From Bacteroidales bacterium (GTDB lineage Bacteria; Bacteroidota; Bacteroidia; Bacteroidales; UBA932), in the NCBI GenBank assembly GCA_017437125.1, contig JAFSBV010000033.1:1-64000 (forward strand): a stretch of 64,000 bases of DNA, written 5' to 3'. The notes beneath the pieces are model-generated. The model worked only from the letters and a program-made list of their open reading frames with translations. It made no database searches and was not told the origin of the DNA. Position numbers and translations under genes: made by a program. This document shows positions 37,574 to 45,829 of this stretch, piece by piece (within the stretch, counting starts at the first letter, position 1; each line of letters opens with the position of its first letter).

Positions 37574-37581
37574 CAAAGATA
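37574..37581 (-). promoter_or_regulatory. -7 element upstream of the 41-residue peptide gene
   Basis: TATCTTTG on the minus strand, about 30 nt before the ATG at 37545. No -33 TTG is well placed. It begins where the upstream hairpin ends, so the peptide gene could also be read through from the NYN gene. Confidence 0.4.
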
Positions 37582-37619
37582 CAGCCCCATTGTGCCAAAG
37601 TATGGTTCAATGGGGCTGT
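37581..37619 (-). terminator. 12-bp hairpin downstream of the NYN gene
   Basis: ACAGCCCCATTG (37581-37592) pairs perfectly with 37608-37619 around a 15-nt loop, after the NYN-domain stop at 37648. On the minus strand it is followed by TATCTTTGCC rather than a pure T-tract. Confidence 0.6.
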
Positions 37620-37647
37620 GCTGTGTCTTTTAGTAAATAATCCTGTT

Positions 37648-38259
37648 TTATTTGCTGATTGTGATCTTTTTCAGAATGTCAGGATTGTTGCCGGCCTGCT
37701 TCATGATGTCGATATGGGTGCAGACTTCCTCAGTGAGGAAACGTGAAGTGGAGCCTGTATTGGCAGGATCCCACGTCAGAAGAATTGTATGCGTCTTTAG
37801 AGCCTTGAGTTTCCTCGCAAGCATCTCATGGTCAGCATCTCCGCTGATAAGTACCACATAGTCGAATTCCCTGAAGAGAGTCATCTCATATGTGTCGAGG
37901 GCGAACCAGGTATCGATTCCTTTCTCAATGATTCCGCCACCATCAAGCGGACGAAGATGCTTGTAATGGAAGATTATGTCGTTCTCAATCAGGGAATCTT
38001 CAAATTTGCGTTCCTCAAGCAGGAGGTTTCTGTTCTCGGCATCCGAAGCCTTGAAACGTCCTCTGTAGTAATGAGCTTCAGTGATGTAAAGAAGCTTCCT
38101 GTCAATTCCGAACTGTTTTGAAATCATTTCCGGAATATACTGGAACAGGCCCTTCACATTGACCTTGCCCATCTTCTTTCTTGCAAGTCCCTCATCGATC
38201 TTTGCGAAATAACCGCCATCGATGAAAACTCCTATCGATAAATTGTCTGTGTGTGCCAT
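37648..38259 (-). CDS. NYN domain protein (LabA/DUF88 family)
   Basis: A 203-residue NYN (PIN-like nuclease) protein. It has the first acidic motif in IGVFIDGGYFAKID, the second at KGIDTWFALDTYEM, and the central VVLISGDADHEMLARKL, the three aspartate sites of PIN-like metal-dependent RNases. Its RNA target is unknown. It is the last gene of a three-gene series with the UDG-like and DPP11-like genes (gap 7 nt). Confidence 0.9.
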   Translation of the reverse strand: MAHTDNLSIGVFIDGGYFAKIDEGLARKKMGKVNVKGLFQYIPEMISKQFGIDRKLLYITEAHYYRGRFKASDAENRNLLLEERKFEDSLIENDIIFHYKHLRPLDGGGIIEKGIDTWFALDTYEMTLFREFDYVVLISGDADHEMLARKLKALKTHTILLTWDPANTGSTSRFLTEEVCTHIDIMKQAGNNPDILKKITISK

Positions 38260-38266
38260 GTCTGTC

Positions 38267-40399
38267 TTATTCTGTAAATGTCATTTCATCAAAAAGGTAG
38301 TCTGCTTCGCCGATCTTGTCGATCGTGAAGAGGACGTAACGAACGTCGAGAGCGATGTTGCGGCAGATTTCAGGGTCGAATACGATGTCGCTCATGGTAC
38401 CTTCCCATACGCGGTCGAAGTTAAGACCGATGAGGTCACCGTCAGCATTGATCACAGGACTTCCCGAGTTTCCTCCTGTGGTATGATTGGTTGCGATGAA
38501 GCATACCGGCACTTCACCTGATGCGTCAGCCCAGCGGCCGTAATCCTTGGCTGCATAGATGTCGCGCAGGCGCTGAGGAATGTTGTAATCGAATATCTCC
38601 GGATTGTCCTTTTCCATGATACCCTTGATGGTAGATGACGGGGTGTAATATACACCGTCTGCAGGGGAATAGCCCTTGATGTGGCCGTAGGCCACGCGTA
38701 GGGTGAGGTTCGCGTCAGGATAGAAATCCTTCATCACGCGCTGTGTCCTGCAATATACCATCTGTCCGCGCATATAATCGCGGTAAGCAAGCTGGAGATC
38801 CTGGTTGAGGCGTGTGGTGACAGGCTGAATGTCTGAAGCGTACCATTTGAGGAATTCATTGAAGAATTCCGTTGCAGGGTCAGCCATGACGGCATCCTTG
38901 TCTGCAGCATCCAGAGCCTCTGTCCTGACAGGGTCGATGAATATGGAATTCGTGAACATGTCTTCTGCCCATGCCTCTATCGAACCATAGGAAGCCAGCT
39001 TCTCCTTGTAATATTCCGGCTTGAAATCGGCTGGGACATTCTTCTCATATTCGTTCATTACGGCAATGAATGACTCCTTGTCTATAGGAAGATACCAGTC
39101 CTTATAGAATGAAGCAGCGACTTCTGATGCCCTTTCTTTGTCGAAAGTTACTGTCGAATCAGTCTGCTTGAAAAGTCTTGCCATGCTCATCGCGAAATTC
39201 GCAAGTTCTATGGTGCGTACTGTCTCGGAATAATAGTCGGTAGCGAACTGGTATGGCTCAAGTTCGGCATATATGCCGGCGAGCTTTCCGATGATACCGT
39301 CAAATTCTCCTCCCTGTGCCCATCTGTCGAATGCCTTCTCGAATTCCTGCTTCGTCCGGACGGTCTTCATCTTCTTTATTCCCTTGACCTCTCCCTGCCA
39401 TTTCTTCCAGGCGTTGGAGACATTCGCATTCTTTGATGAGTACTGGATACGTACCTTCTGGCTCTGAGCCTGATACTTGTTCATGATATCAAGGCGGAGG
39501 GTACGGAGATGGATCTTGTGAGGATCTCCGATCTCCTCGATGTAGCGTACTCCCTCAGAATGGATATATTCCTTAGTGCTGCCTGGGAAGCCGTAAATGA
39601 ATGTGAAATCACCTTCCTGCACTCCCTTTGTCGATATGCGGAAATACTTCTTCGGCTTATAAGGGACATTGTCCTTTGAATATGGAGCAGGATTGTTGTC
39701 CTTGTCTGCATATATGCGGAACATCGAGAAATCACCGGTGTGACGTGGCCACATCCAGTTGTCAGTGTCGCCTCCGAATTTGCCGATCGATGAAGGCGGA
39801 GCACCTACGAGACGTACATCGTCATATTGTCTGTAAAGGAAAAGGAAATACTGGTTTCCATAGTAAAGAGCCTCCACTGTAGCCCTGAGTCCTTTTCCCT
39901 CTTTGGTAGCCTCTGCGATCAGAGCCTTGCTGTTCGCTTTCACGAGTTCAACCCTATCTTCTTCAGTCATTTCCGGTGTATAACCCTTCAGGATGATGTC
40001 TGTCACATCCTCCATCCTTTCCAGGAAGCTTACATTCAGACCCTTGTTAGGAAGTTCCTCTTTACGGCTCATGGCCCAGAAGCCGTCCTTAAGATAGTCA
40101 TGTTCTACACTGCTGTGCTGCTGGATCTGACTGTAACCGCAATGGTGATTGGTCAGGAGAAGTCCCTCCGGAGAAATGAGCTCTCCTGTACATCCGCGTC
40201 CGAACAGCACCACAGCATCCTTGAGAGATGCCTGGTTCACGCTGTAGATGTCTTCTGCGCTGAGCTTGAATCCCTTTTCCTGCATATCAACAATACGCTG
40301 CGAAATAAGTGACGGAAGCCACATTCCTTCGTCGGCCTTAGCTGTCATGCATGCCATGGCCAATGCTGTGGCCAGAATGATTCTGAATCTGTTTTTCAT
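38267..40399 (-). CDS. dpp11: S46 family dipeptidyl-peptidase, DPP11 type
   Basis: About 710 residues from Met 40399 (MKNRFRIILATALAMA), which gives a signal peptide; the frame upstream of it overlaps the UDG gene. Catalytic His85 lies in TNHHCGYS and the serine (about Ser645) in TGGNSGSPVIN. Eighteen residues after the serine is Arg663 in NFDRVWEG; in characterised S46 enzymes Arg at this place defines DPP11 (Asp/Glu at P1) and Gly defines DPP7. It would act in the periplasm on oligopeptides, releasing acidic dipeptides for amino-acid fermentation. Confidence 0.92.
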   Translation of the reverse strand: MKNRFRIILATALAMACMTAKADEGMWLPSLISQRIVDMQEKGFKLSAEDIYSVNQASLKDAVVLFGRGCTGELISPEGLLLTNHHCGYSQIQQHSSVEHDYLKDGFWAMSRKEELPNKGLNVSFLERMEDVTDIILKGYTPEMTEEDRVELVKANSKALIAEATKEGKGLRATVEALYYGNQYFLFLYRQYDDVRLVGAPPSSIGKFGGDTDNWMWPRHTGDFSMFRIYADKDNNPAPYSKDNVPYKPKKYFRISTKGVQEGDFTFIYGFPGSTKEYIHSEGVRYIEEIGDPHKIHLRTLRLDIMNKYQAQSQKVRIQYSSKNANVSNAWKKWQGEVKGIKKMKTVRTKQEFEKAFDRWAQGGEFDGIIGKLAGIYAELEPYQFATDYYSETVRTIELANFAMSMARLFKQTDSTVTFDKERASEVAASFYKDWYLPIDKESFIAVMNEYEKNVPADFKPEYYKEKLASYGSIEAWAEDMFTNSIFIDPVRTEALDAADKDAVMADPATEFFNEFLKWYASDIQPVTTRLNQDLQLAYRDYMRGQMVYCRTQRVMKDFYPDANLTLRVAYGHIKGYSPADGVYYTPSSTIKGIMEKDNPEIFDYNIPQRLRDIYAAKDYGRWADASGEVPVCFIATNHTTGGNSGSPVINADGDLIGLNFDRVWEGTMSDIVFDPEICRNIALDVRYVLFTIDKIGEADYLFDEMTFTE

Positions 40400-40400
40400 A

Positions 40401-41012
40401 CTATATTTCTTTTTCAAACATTTTACGATAGTATTCAGCCTTTTTCTCCAGGACCAGCGGATAGGCACGGGATGAGGAAGGCATTCTCCAGAAGCGGATG
40501 GACCTGGTGCTGTTCTGTCCGGAGATAATGATTTCGGTAAAGCCTCCCACAGCCGGCTCCTCGCATCCGAATCTCTCTACGATCACATCCGTAGCCTTCT
40601 GGCCGGTCGTCACGATTGCGGCACATTCGGGGATATCTTCCAGAAGTGCGGAAATATCTGTCGCCTTCACTACTTCCAGAAACTTGTCCGAAGCATTGTC
40701 TTTCAGCCTCCTGATCTCACAGGCGGTATCATACATGGCTATCCCTTTCTCTGCAGCAAAACCGGCGCATCTTTCCCGGTCAAACCGTTTCGCCTTCGTC
40801 CCGTCCGATTCCTCTGCCACAAAATGCTCCTTGTCATCAAAGAAAACCAGTCCCCAGATTCTCCACATGTCGTTTATCCAGTTAGGGTAGAAGAAGTCCA
40901 TCGACCATCTTTCACGCTTGGGAGGAAAGCTTCCAAGCATAAGTATGCGTGCCCCTTCCGGCAGAAAAGGCTTCAGAGGATGTTTTTCCACGGATTCATT
41001 TTGTTTCGCCAT
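40401..41012 (-). CDS. Uracil-DNA glycosylase family protein
   Basis: A 203-residue protein with UDG-superfamily features: ARILMLGSFPPKRERW (the water-activating/uracil-pocket loop), MDFFYPN, and RSIRFWRMPSSSRA near the end as the leucine-loop region. It resembles the MUG/SMUG-like group, but the base specificity cannot be assigned. It starts the series that continues with dpp11 after 1 nt. Confidence 0.78.
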   Translation of the reverse strand: MAKQNESVEKHPLKPFLPEGARILMLGSFPPKRERWSMDFFYPNWINDMWRIWGLVFFDDKEHFVAEESDGTKAKRFDRERCAGFAAEKGIAMYDTACEIRRLKDNASDKFLEVVKATDISALLEDIPECAAIVTTGQKATDVIVERFGCEEPAVGGFTEIIISGQNSTRSIRFWRMPSSSRAYPLVLEKKAEYYRKMFEKEI

Positions 41013-41068
41013 AGTTGCAAATATAATAAATTGAGATGAATATTTTATGCAGTCTTGCCGTGATTGCC

Positions 41069-41076
41069 TATATTTG
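41069..41076 (+). promoter_or_regulatory. -7 element upstream of the alpha/beta hydrolase
   Basis: TATATTTG, 29 nt before the ATG at 41106; no good -33 TTG. It places transcription start downstream of 41064, excluding the earlier in-frame start there. Confidence 0.45.
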
Positions 41077-41105
41077 TTGAAGACAATAAATCAAATCTTG
41101 TATAT

Positions 41106-41978
41106 ATGAAGAAGCTGATGTTTTTTATTGCGCTGATTCTCTCAGCGAATGTGCTTTCTGCACAGCCTGGCGGTGGTCGTGGATTCTGGGGACCTCAGCC
41201 GGAAACTATCCAGGTATGGCCTGATGGAGCTCCTAATGCATTTACGTATGATGCAGCGACTGATCCGCAGGGAGAAAACTACAAGGAGGCTATTCTTGAA
41301 ATCTATCCAGCCAGGAATCCTAACGGACATTGTGTACTCATATGTCCGGGTGGTGGCTACGCCGTCCTTTCCATGACACATGAAGGCCGTGACATCAGGC
41401 AGTGGCTCAATGCGCGTGGCTTTACCTGCTGCCTTCTTCAGTACAGGATGCCGCGAGGCCATCATGATGTTCCTCTCAGTGACGTCCAGCAGGCTATGCG
41501 AATAATGCGCGGACGTACCGATCTCGGTGTCACCCATATCGGGGTGATGGGCTTTTCTGCAGGCGGCCATCTTGCATCAACAGCTTCTACTCATTATGTT
41601 GATGCAGCTACAAGACCTGACTTCCAGATACTTGTATATCCTGTGATCACATTCGAAAAACCATATACCCACGACGGTTCGGTATTCGGCCTTCTTGGTG
41701 AGAATCCATCTCAGGAGATGCTTGATCTTTATTCAAACCAGAAACATGTGACTCCGGACACGCCGCCGGCATTCATCCTTGCCGCTTCGGATGACTGGCT
41801 TGTTCCGGTAAAGAACAGTCTCATGTATTATGAGGCTCTTGTGGAGAACAAGGTGAGTGCGACTATGCATATCTATCCTACAGGAGGTCATGGCTTCGGC
41901 TGGGGAGACAACTACATCTACAAGCAGGAATGGAGCTCGGAGCTTGAGCGTTGGTTCAACACCGTAGTATTGAAATAA
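41106..41978 (+). CDS. Exported alpha/beta hydrolase, acetylesterase-like
   Basis: About 290 residues from ATG 41106 (MKKLMFFIALILSANVLSAQ), a clear signal peptide with cleavage before QPGGG. Oxyanion region CPGGGYAVLSM, nucleophile elbow GFSAGGHLAS, Asp in LAASDDWLVP and His in PTGGHGFGWG complete the triad. Related Bacteroidota proteins are acetyl-xylan or other carbohydrate esterases, so deacetylation of plant glycans is likely, but the substrate is not shown. It stands alone, with its own terminator at 41999-42029. Confidence 0.85.
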   Translation: MKKLMFFIALILSANVLSAQPGGGRGFWGPQPETIQVWPDGAPNAFTYDAATDPQGENYKEAILEIYPARNPNGHCVLICPGGGYAVLSMTHEGRDIRQWLNARGFTCCLLQYRMPRGHHDVPLSDVQQAMRIMRGRTDLGVTHIGVMGFSAGGHLASTASTHYVDAATRPDFQILVYPVITFEKPYTHDGSVFGLLGENPSQEMLDLYSNQKHVTPDTPPAFILAASDDWLVPVKNSLMYYEALVENKVSATMHIYPTGGHGFGWGDNYIYKQEWSSELERWFNTVVLK

Positions 41979-41998
41979 GCGAACGGATCCAAAGGGAA

Positions 41999-42029
41999 GC
42001 CGCCCGGCGAAATCACTTCGTCGGGCGGC
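41999..42029 (+). terminator. Hairpin after the alpha/beta hydrolase
   Basis: GCCGCCCG (41999-42006) pairs with CGGGCGGC (42022-42029), extended by GCGA/TCGT with mismatch, followed by CATTTGTTT. Confidence 0.8.
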
Positions 42030-42130
42030 CATTTGTTTAAGTTCAATATATTATGTCTAACATCTATAAGTCATATCAGTTAGACGCATATTCCGTGCCA
42101 AATGCTACATTCGTTAAAGTAAAAAAGTGT

Positions 42131-44131
42131 TTATTTTGTGAATTGTACCGGTATGACCATCTTGCTGTCTTCCGGTTTGCCGTTTTCTATGGCCGGCTCC
42201 CATTCCGGTGATGATAAGATTACCTTGACAGCTTCTTCATCAAGTATCGGCTCAAGACCTCTGATAACCTTTGCATCCTTGACTTTTCCCTTTTTTGTGA
42301 CGGTAAACGAAACAGTTACCATACCTTCTTTCGTGGCTCCTTCCGGATATGTTACATTCGCCTGAACCCATTTTGAAAAATCCACACCTGTGCCACCGTT
42401 GAATGTTGGAAGGGCTTTCTTCGGTGCATCTTCTTCCTTGGTGACGATCTGCATCGTTCCGTCAGGTTCTATGTATCCTCCGACATCGTCAGGAAGTGCT
42501 GCAAGCTCCTCACTTGTCGCTTTCTTACCATCTATAAAGATGTCCGGAACCTGTTCTTCTGACTTTGTTGTAATTATGATTGCTCCGTCCTTGCCTTCGA
42601 CATTTTCGCCATAGATAGCTCTGGCTTCCTCGTCCTTCAGGACAGTTATCGATTCGATGTCCGACTGATCCATATGACTAAGGTCGAAGCCGGCTGGCAT
42701 CATCTTGCCGTCGATGACGAACAATATCTTTGACGGATCGACCTTGACTTCATTGCCATCGGCATCGCGTTTCGCAACTTTTATCGGATCGCTTTCCTGT
42801 TCCTGTCTTATTTCCACTTTTCCGGTTACATATAAGCCTGAAGTAGTGATGGTAGCCTTGACTCTGTTATTGCCTTCAAGATACGACACGATTATTACAG
42901 CTTCAGGATCCTCTTCGGCGGCCTTCATCTGCATTTCCTTCGTGACGATAGCTCCATTGTGCATATAGATGTCTTTATTAAGGTCCAGTCCGGTGTAATG
43001 AGCCTGACGTTCCTTGCCGTCAGTGTCGAAATAGATGAGCGTGAGCGTGTTGTTTTCCTTGTCAACAATGCATTTTCCCTCATAAAGATTCTTTTGTGTG
43101 AAGGCGCTTTTAGGCTTGGAGATGGTCGTTACAGCAGAAGAATCTGTCTCTTTGTGTTCGATCTTGTACCAATTTTCACTATCTTTGCTGTCCAGAGTGT
43201 CAGCCACAGCTTCAGGCTCCTGGCCTTCGTAGCGGTAGTCAACCTTTGTCTCGGCAGTTGCAGCCAGAGAAAGGCCTATCAAAGGGATGACGTAGAGAGC
43301 CTTCCAGGCACTCATACGAGAAGATTTTTTGTTTAACATCATGGTAATACGTTGTTTAAGTGTACTGTGATTAAAGCTGTTAGCAACTGAGTAGCCGCTC
43401 TTGCTGACAGCTTTCCTTATTAATAAATATTGATATTCCTTTATATCAGCTCCGCTTCGCAGTACAGCATCGTCCGCTTCAAATTCGTGAAGGGCGCGAA
43501 GGTCGGACTTAAGCATCCATATTGCCGGATTGAACCACTGAAGGGCAGTGATCATGTCCACGAAAAACAGATCCCTTGAGTGCCTGAGGGCGATATGAGC
43601 CTTTTCATGGGTTAGTATTTCGGTATGATTGTTCTCATAATCTTCACGCGAAAGCACGATAAAGTTCATCCAGCTGAACGGAGCCGTGTCAGTATCTGTG
43701 ATTACCAGAGTCTCTCCACTCTCAAGACGATGATGTTCACCTGATCCGATTATTGCCTTTACCTTGAATACAGATACAGCGGTCATTATCAGCACTGCGG
43801 CAGCTCCTGCAGCGTACAAAACGCATAATGCCATTGGCCACCATGGCTCGTGCGGTGTTTCGACGATGGCTTGGCCAATGATGCCGGATGTGCCGGTAGC
43901 AGAAGAATCAGCAGCGGCATAGGGGAGAGTCACTACCTTTCTGACAGTGATGACACAGAGCGGCAGGATGAATGACAATGCCGCAGTTCCAAGCAGTACC
44001 ATGCGGTTTAAACGGTGGAAGGTCTCCTTGCTGAGCAGCAGACGGTAGAACATGTAAAACACCGCCAGAACTATTGCAGTCTTTCCAAGATATGTTAATA
44101 TTTCGGTCATATTTGTTGTCGTTTGTATCAT
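42131..44131 (-). CDS. M56 (BlaR1-like) peptidase with TonB C-terminal domain
   Basis: A 666-residue membrane sensor-protease. About four N-terminal transmembrane helices (LGKTAIVLAVFYMFY and others) flank the gluzincin motif HEKAH and the downstream Glu in HEFEADDAV, expected to cut the BlaI partner. The periplasmic part contains TonB-plug-like stretches (IESITVLKDEEARAIYGEN, GAIIITTK), and residues about 590-666 form a TonB C-terminal domain (MVTVSFTVTKKGKVKDAKV). It overlaps the blaI-like stop by 4 nt. The signal sensed is not evident; cell-envelope damage or beta-lactams are known for the family. Confidence 0.93.
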   Translation of the reverse strand: MIQTTTNMTEILTYLGKTAIVLAVFYMFYRLLLSKETFHRLNRMVLLGTAALSFILPLCVITVRKVVTLPYAAADSSATGTSGIIGQAIVETPHEPWWPMALCVLYAAGAAAVLIMTAVSVFKVKAIIGSGEHHRLESGETLVITDTDTAPFSWMNFIVLSREDYENNHTEILTHEKAHIALRHSRDLFFVDMITALQWFNPAIWMLKSDLRALHEFEADDAVLRSGADIKEYQYLLIRKAVSKSGYSVANSFNHSTLKQRITMMLNKKSSRMSAWKALYVIPLIGLSLAATAETKVDYRYEGQEPEAVADTLDSKDSENWYKIEHKETDSSAVTTISKPKSAFTQKNLYEGKCIVDKENNTLTLIYFDTDGKERQAHYTGLDLNKDIYMHNGAIVTKEMQMKAAEEDPEAVIIVSYLEGNNRVKATITTSGLYVTGKVEIRQEQESDPIKVAKRDADGNEVKVDPSKILFVIDGKMMPAGFDLSHMDQSDIESITVLKDEEARAIYGENVEGKDGAIIITTKSEEQVPDIFIDGKKATSEELAALPDDVGGYIEPDGTMQIVTKEEDAPKKALPTFNGGTGVDFSKWVQANVTYPEGATKEGMVTVSFTVTKKGKVKDAKVIRGLEPILDEEAVKVILSSPEWEPAIENGKPEDSKMVIPVQFTK

Positions 44132-44490
44132 TTGCCGCCTTTCTCGATCTGTTCGATCAGTTCCTTCAGCTCATCGACAGTGATTTTCTCTTCTTTGACC
44201 AGAGATGATACAGCACTGAGGTATGAATTGTTGAAATAGCTCTTGACGATACCTTTGAAAGAAGATCCTGCATAATCCTCACGTGTCACGATAGGGTAGT
44301 ACTGGTATGTATTGCCATATGCCTTGTGCCCTACATATCCGTTGGCCTCAAGGGTACGTACCATCGTTGATAATGTGTTGAAATGCGGCTTCGGATCGTC
44401 GTAAAACTCGAGAAGTTCCCTAACGAACATCGCTCCCTTGTCCCAGAAGAGGTTCATGATCTCTTCCTCTTTTCTTGTCAGTTTCTTCAT
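44128..44490 (-). CDS. BlaI/MecI/CopY family repressor
   Basis: A 120-residue winged-helix repressor starting MKKLTRKEEEIMNLFW with recognition region HFNTLSTMVRTLEANGYV and a C-terminal dimerisation helix. It is the first gene of the pair with the M56 peptidase, overlapping by 4 nt (ATGA). Two phased AACTA-N7-TAGTT dyads lie over and upstream of the -33 element of its promoter, indicating autoregulation. Confidence 0.95.
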   Translation of the reverse strand: MKKLTRKEEEIMNLFWDKGAMFVRELLEFYDDPKPHFNTLSTMVRTLEANGYVGHKAYGNTYQYYPIVTREDYAGSSFKGIVKSYFNNSYLSAVSSLVKEEKITVDELKELIEQIEKGGK

Positions 44491-44510
44491 ATGATTACTA
44501 CTTTACATCG

Positions 44511-44540
44511 CAAAGATAACTAAAAAATCCTTGCGTGCAA
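44511..44540 (-). promoter_or_regulatory. Promoter of the blaI-like/M56 operon
   Basis: Minus strand TTG (44538-44540), 19 nt, then TATCTTTG (44511-44518), a full consensus match. The leader is about 15 nt. Confidence 0.82.
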
Positions 44541-44576
44541 CTATTTTACATAGTTTAATAACTAAAAATGTTAGTT
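44539..44576. promoter_or_regulatory. Paired BlaI-type operator dyads
   Basis: Two dyads of identical design, AACTA-N7-TAGTT, at 44539-44555 and 44560-44576. Their centres are 21 bp apart, two helical turns, so they face the same side of DNA. The first overlaps the -33 TTG. A third AACTA half-site (44518-44522) is a further 21 bp away over the -7 element. Binding by the adjacent BlaI-like protein is inferred. Confidence 0.7.
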
Positions 44577-44584
44577 TTGTCTGT

Positions 44585-45802
44585 TTATCTGAAGAAAAGA
44601 GTAAATACAGTGGCTTTCTCGTCGCTTCCTGAAAGGGTCAGGGTGCCATTATGCAGACGCATTATCTGACGTGAGAGGCTCAGACCTATACCTGTACCTT
44701 CCTGCTTCGTGGTATAGAAAGGAACGAATATCTCTTCCCGGCTTTCCTTGCTTATCTGACGTCCGTTGTTCGAGACATGTATGAACACGCTGTCAGACAA
44801 ATCTATTTCAGCCGTTATCTCGATCTTGTGTGCCCCGGCCTGGCATGCATTCTTTACAAGGTTGATGATGATCTGCGATATCTGGCTTTCATCTGCATAC
44901 AGAAGAATGTCATTCGATTTTTCTGTATATGTACATACTGCCCCGGCTTCACTTGTCTGCTGGCTTGTGAGCTGGAGCACACGGTCAATCATTTCTCTTA
45001 CATAGAATGCTTTCTTGACAGGAGCTGCCACACGGGTGAGATTACGGTAAGATTCCACGAACTTTATCAGTCCGCGTGATGACTGTGATATGGTCTCGAG
45101 ACCTGCCAGAACATCGGAATCCGCATCCTTGTCAGACATATACCTGGAGAGAGTCTCGCTGAGGGATGCGATAGGAGTGACGGTGTTCATGATTTCATGA
45201 GTCAATACTCTGATGAGCTTGCTCCATGATTCCTGCTCGTTGGCGGCCATTTCATCGCTGATGTCGTTGAAGGCTATGACTTTTACACGCTTTCCTCCGA
45301 TAGTGGCCTCCGAAGCGGTCAGGGAAATGGTCTTCTTGCCGCTTTCGTTATAATAGCTGGCTCTTTCCTCGTCGCTGCCGGTGACTTTGGCGAAAGCTTC
45401 ATATAACGATTCGCTTGCTGTTCTCAATTGCCTTATATGGCTGAATGTGGCTATGCCAAGAAGATGGAGCGCGGTATTGTTATAGTAATTGACGCGCCCG
45501 TCAGGTTCGGTGACGACGATTCCCGTCCGGACATGGTCAAGCATAAGCCCATAATACTGCTCCTGTTCCATGATTTCGCGCCTTTCTTTGTCAAATATGT
45601 TTCGCAGGCGGTTGAGGGTCTTGTTGAATCTGCGGCCGAAAAAGCGTCTTTCGTCAAATCTGAAGTTCAGTTCCTTATCTTCCAGAGCATCAAGCATGTA
45701 GGATACCTTGTTGCGGGCTTTCTCGGTTGAGATCATTGCTGTGACCACAGCAGCCACAGTGACTGCCGCTATTATTAGCAATATGATCTGAAAAACCGTC
45801 AT
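44585..45802 (-). CDS. Sensor histidine kinase
   Basis: A 405-residue kinase with one N-terminal transmembrane helix (FQIILLIIAAVTVAAVVTAM) and no periplasmic sensor of any size, so it senses in the membrane or cytoplasm. PAS-like domain about 90-190 (GIVVTEPDGRVNYYNNTALHLL), phospho-acceptor His in RVLTHEIMNTVTPIASL, and the ATPase domain with N-box NLVKNACQAG and GTGIGLSLSRQI. It follows the response-regulator gene by 27 nt and is cotranscribed with it. It is an NtrB-like partner for the sigma-54 activator. Confidence 0.93.
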   Translation of the reverse strand: MTVFQIILLIIAAVTVAAVVTAMISTEKARNKVSYMLDALEDKELNFRFDERRFFGRRFNKTLNRLRNIFDKERREIMEQEQYYGLMLDHVRTGIVVTEPDGRVNYYNNTALHLLGIATFSHIRQLRTASESLYEAFAKVTGSDEERASYYNESGKKTISLTASEATIGGKRVKVIAFNDISDEMAANEQESWSKLIRVLTHEIMNTVTPIASLSETLSRYMSDKDADSDVLAGLETISQSSRGLIKFVESYRNLTRVAAPVKKAFYVREMIDRVLQLTSQQTSEAGAVCTYTEKSNDILLYADESQISQIIINLVKNACQAGAHKIEITAEIDLSDSVFIHVSNNGRQISKESREEIFVPFYTTKQEGTGIGLSLSRQIMRLHNGTLTLSGSDEKATVFTLFFR

Positions 45803-45829
45803 CTTGTCATCCCGAGCCAGTCGAGGGAA

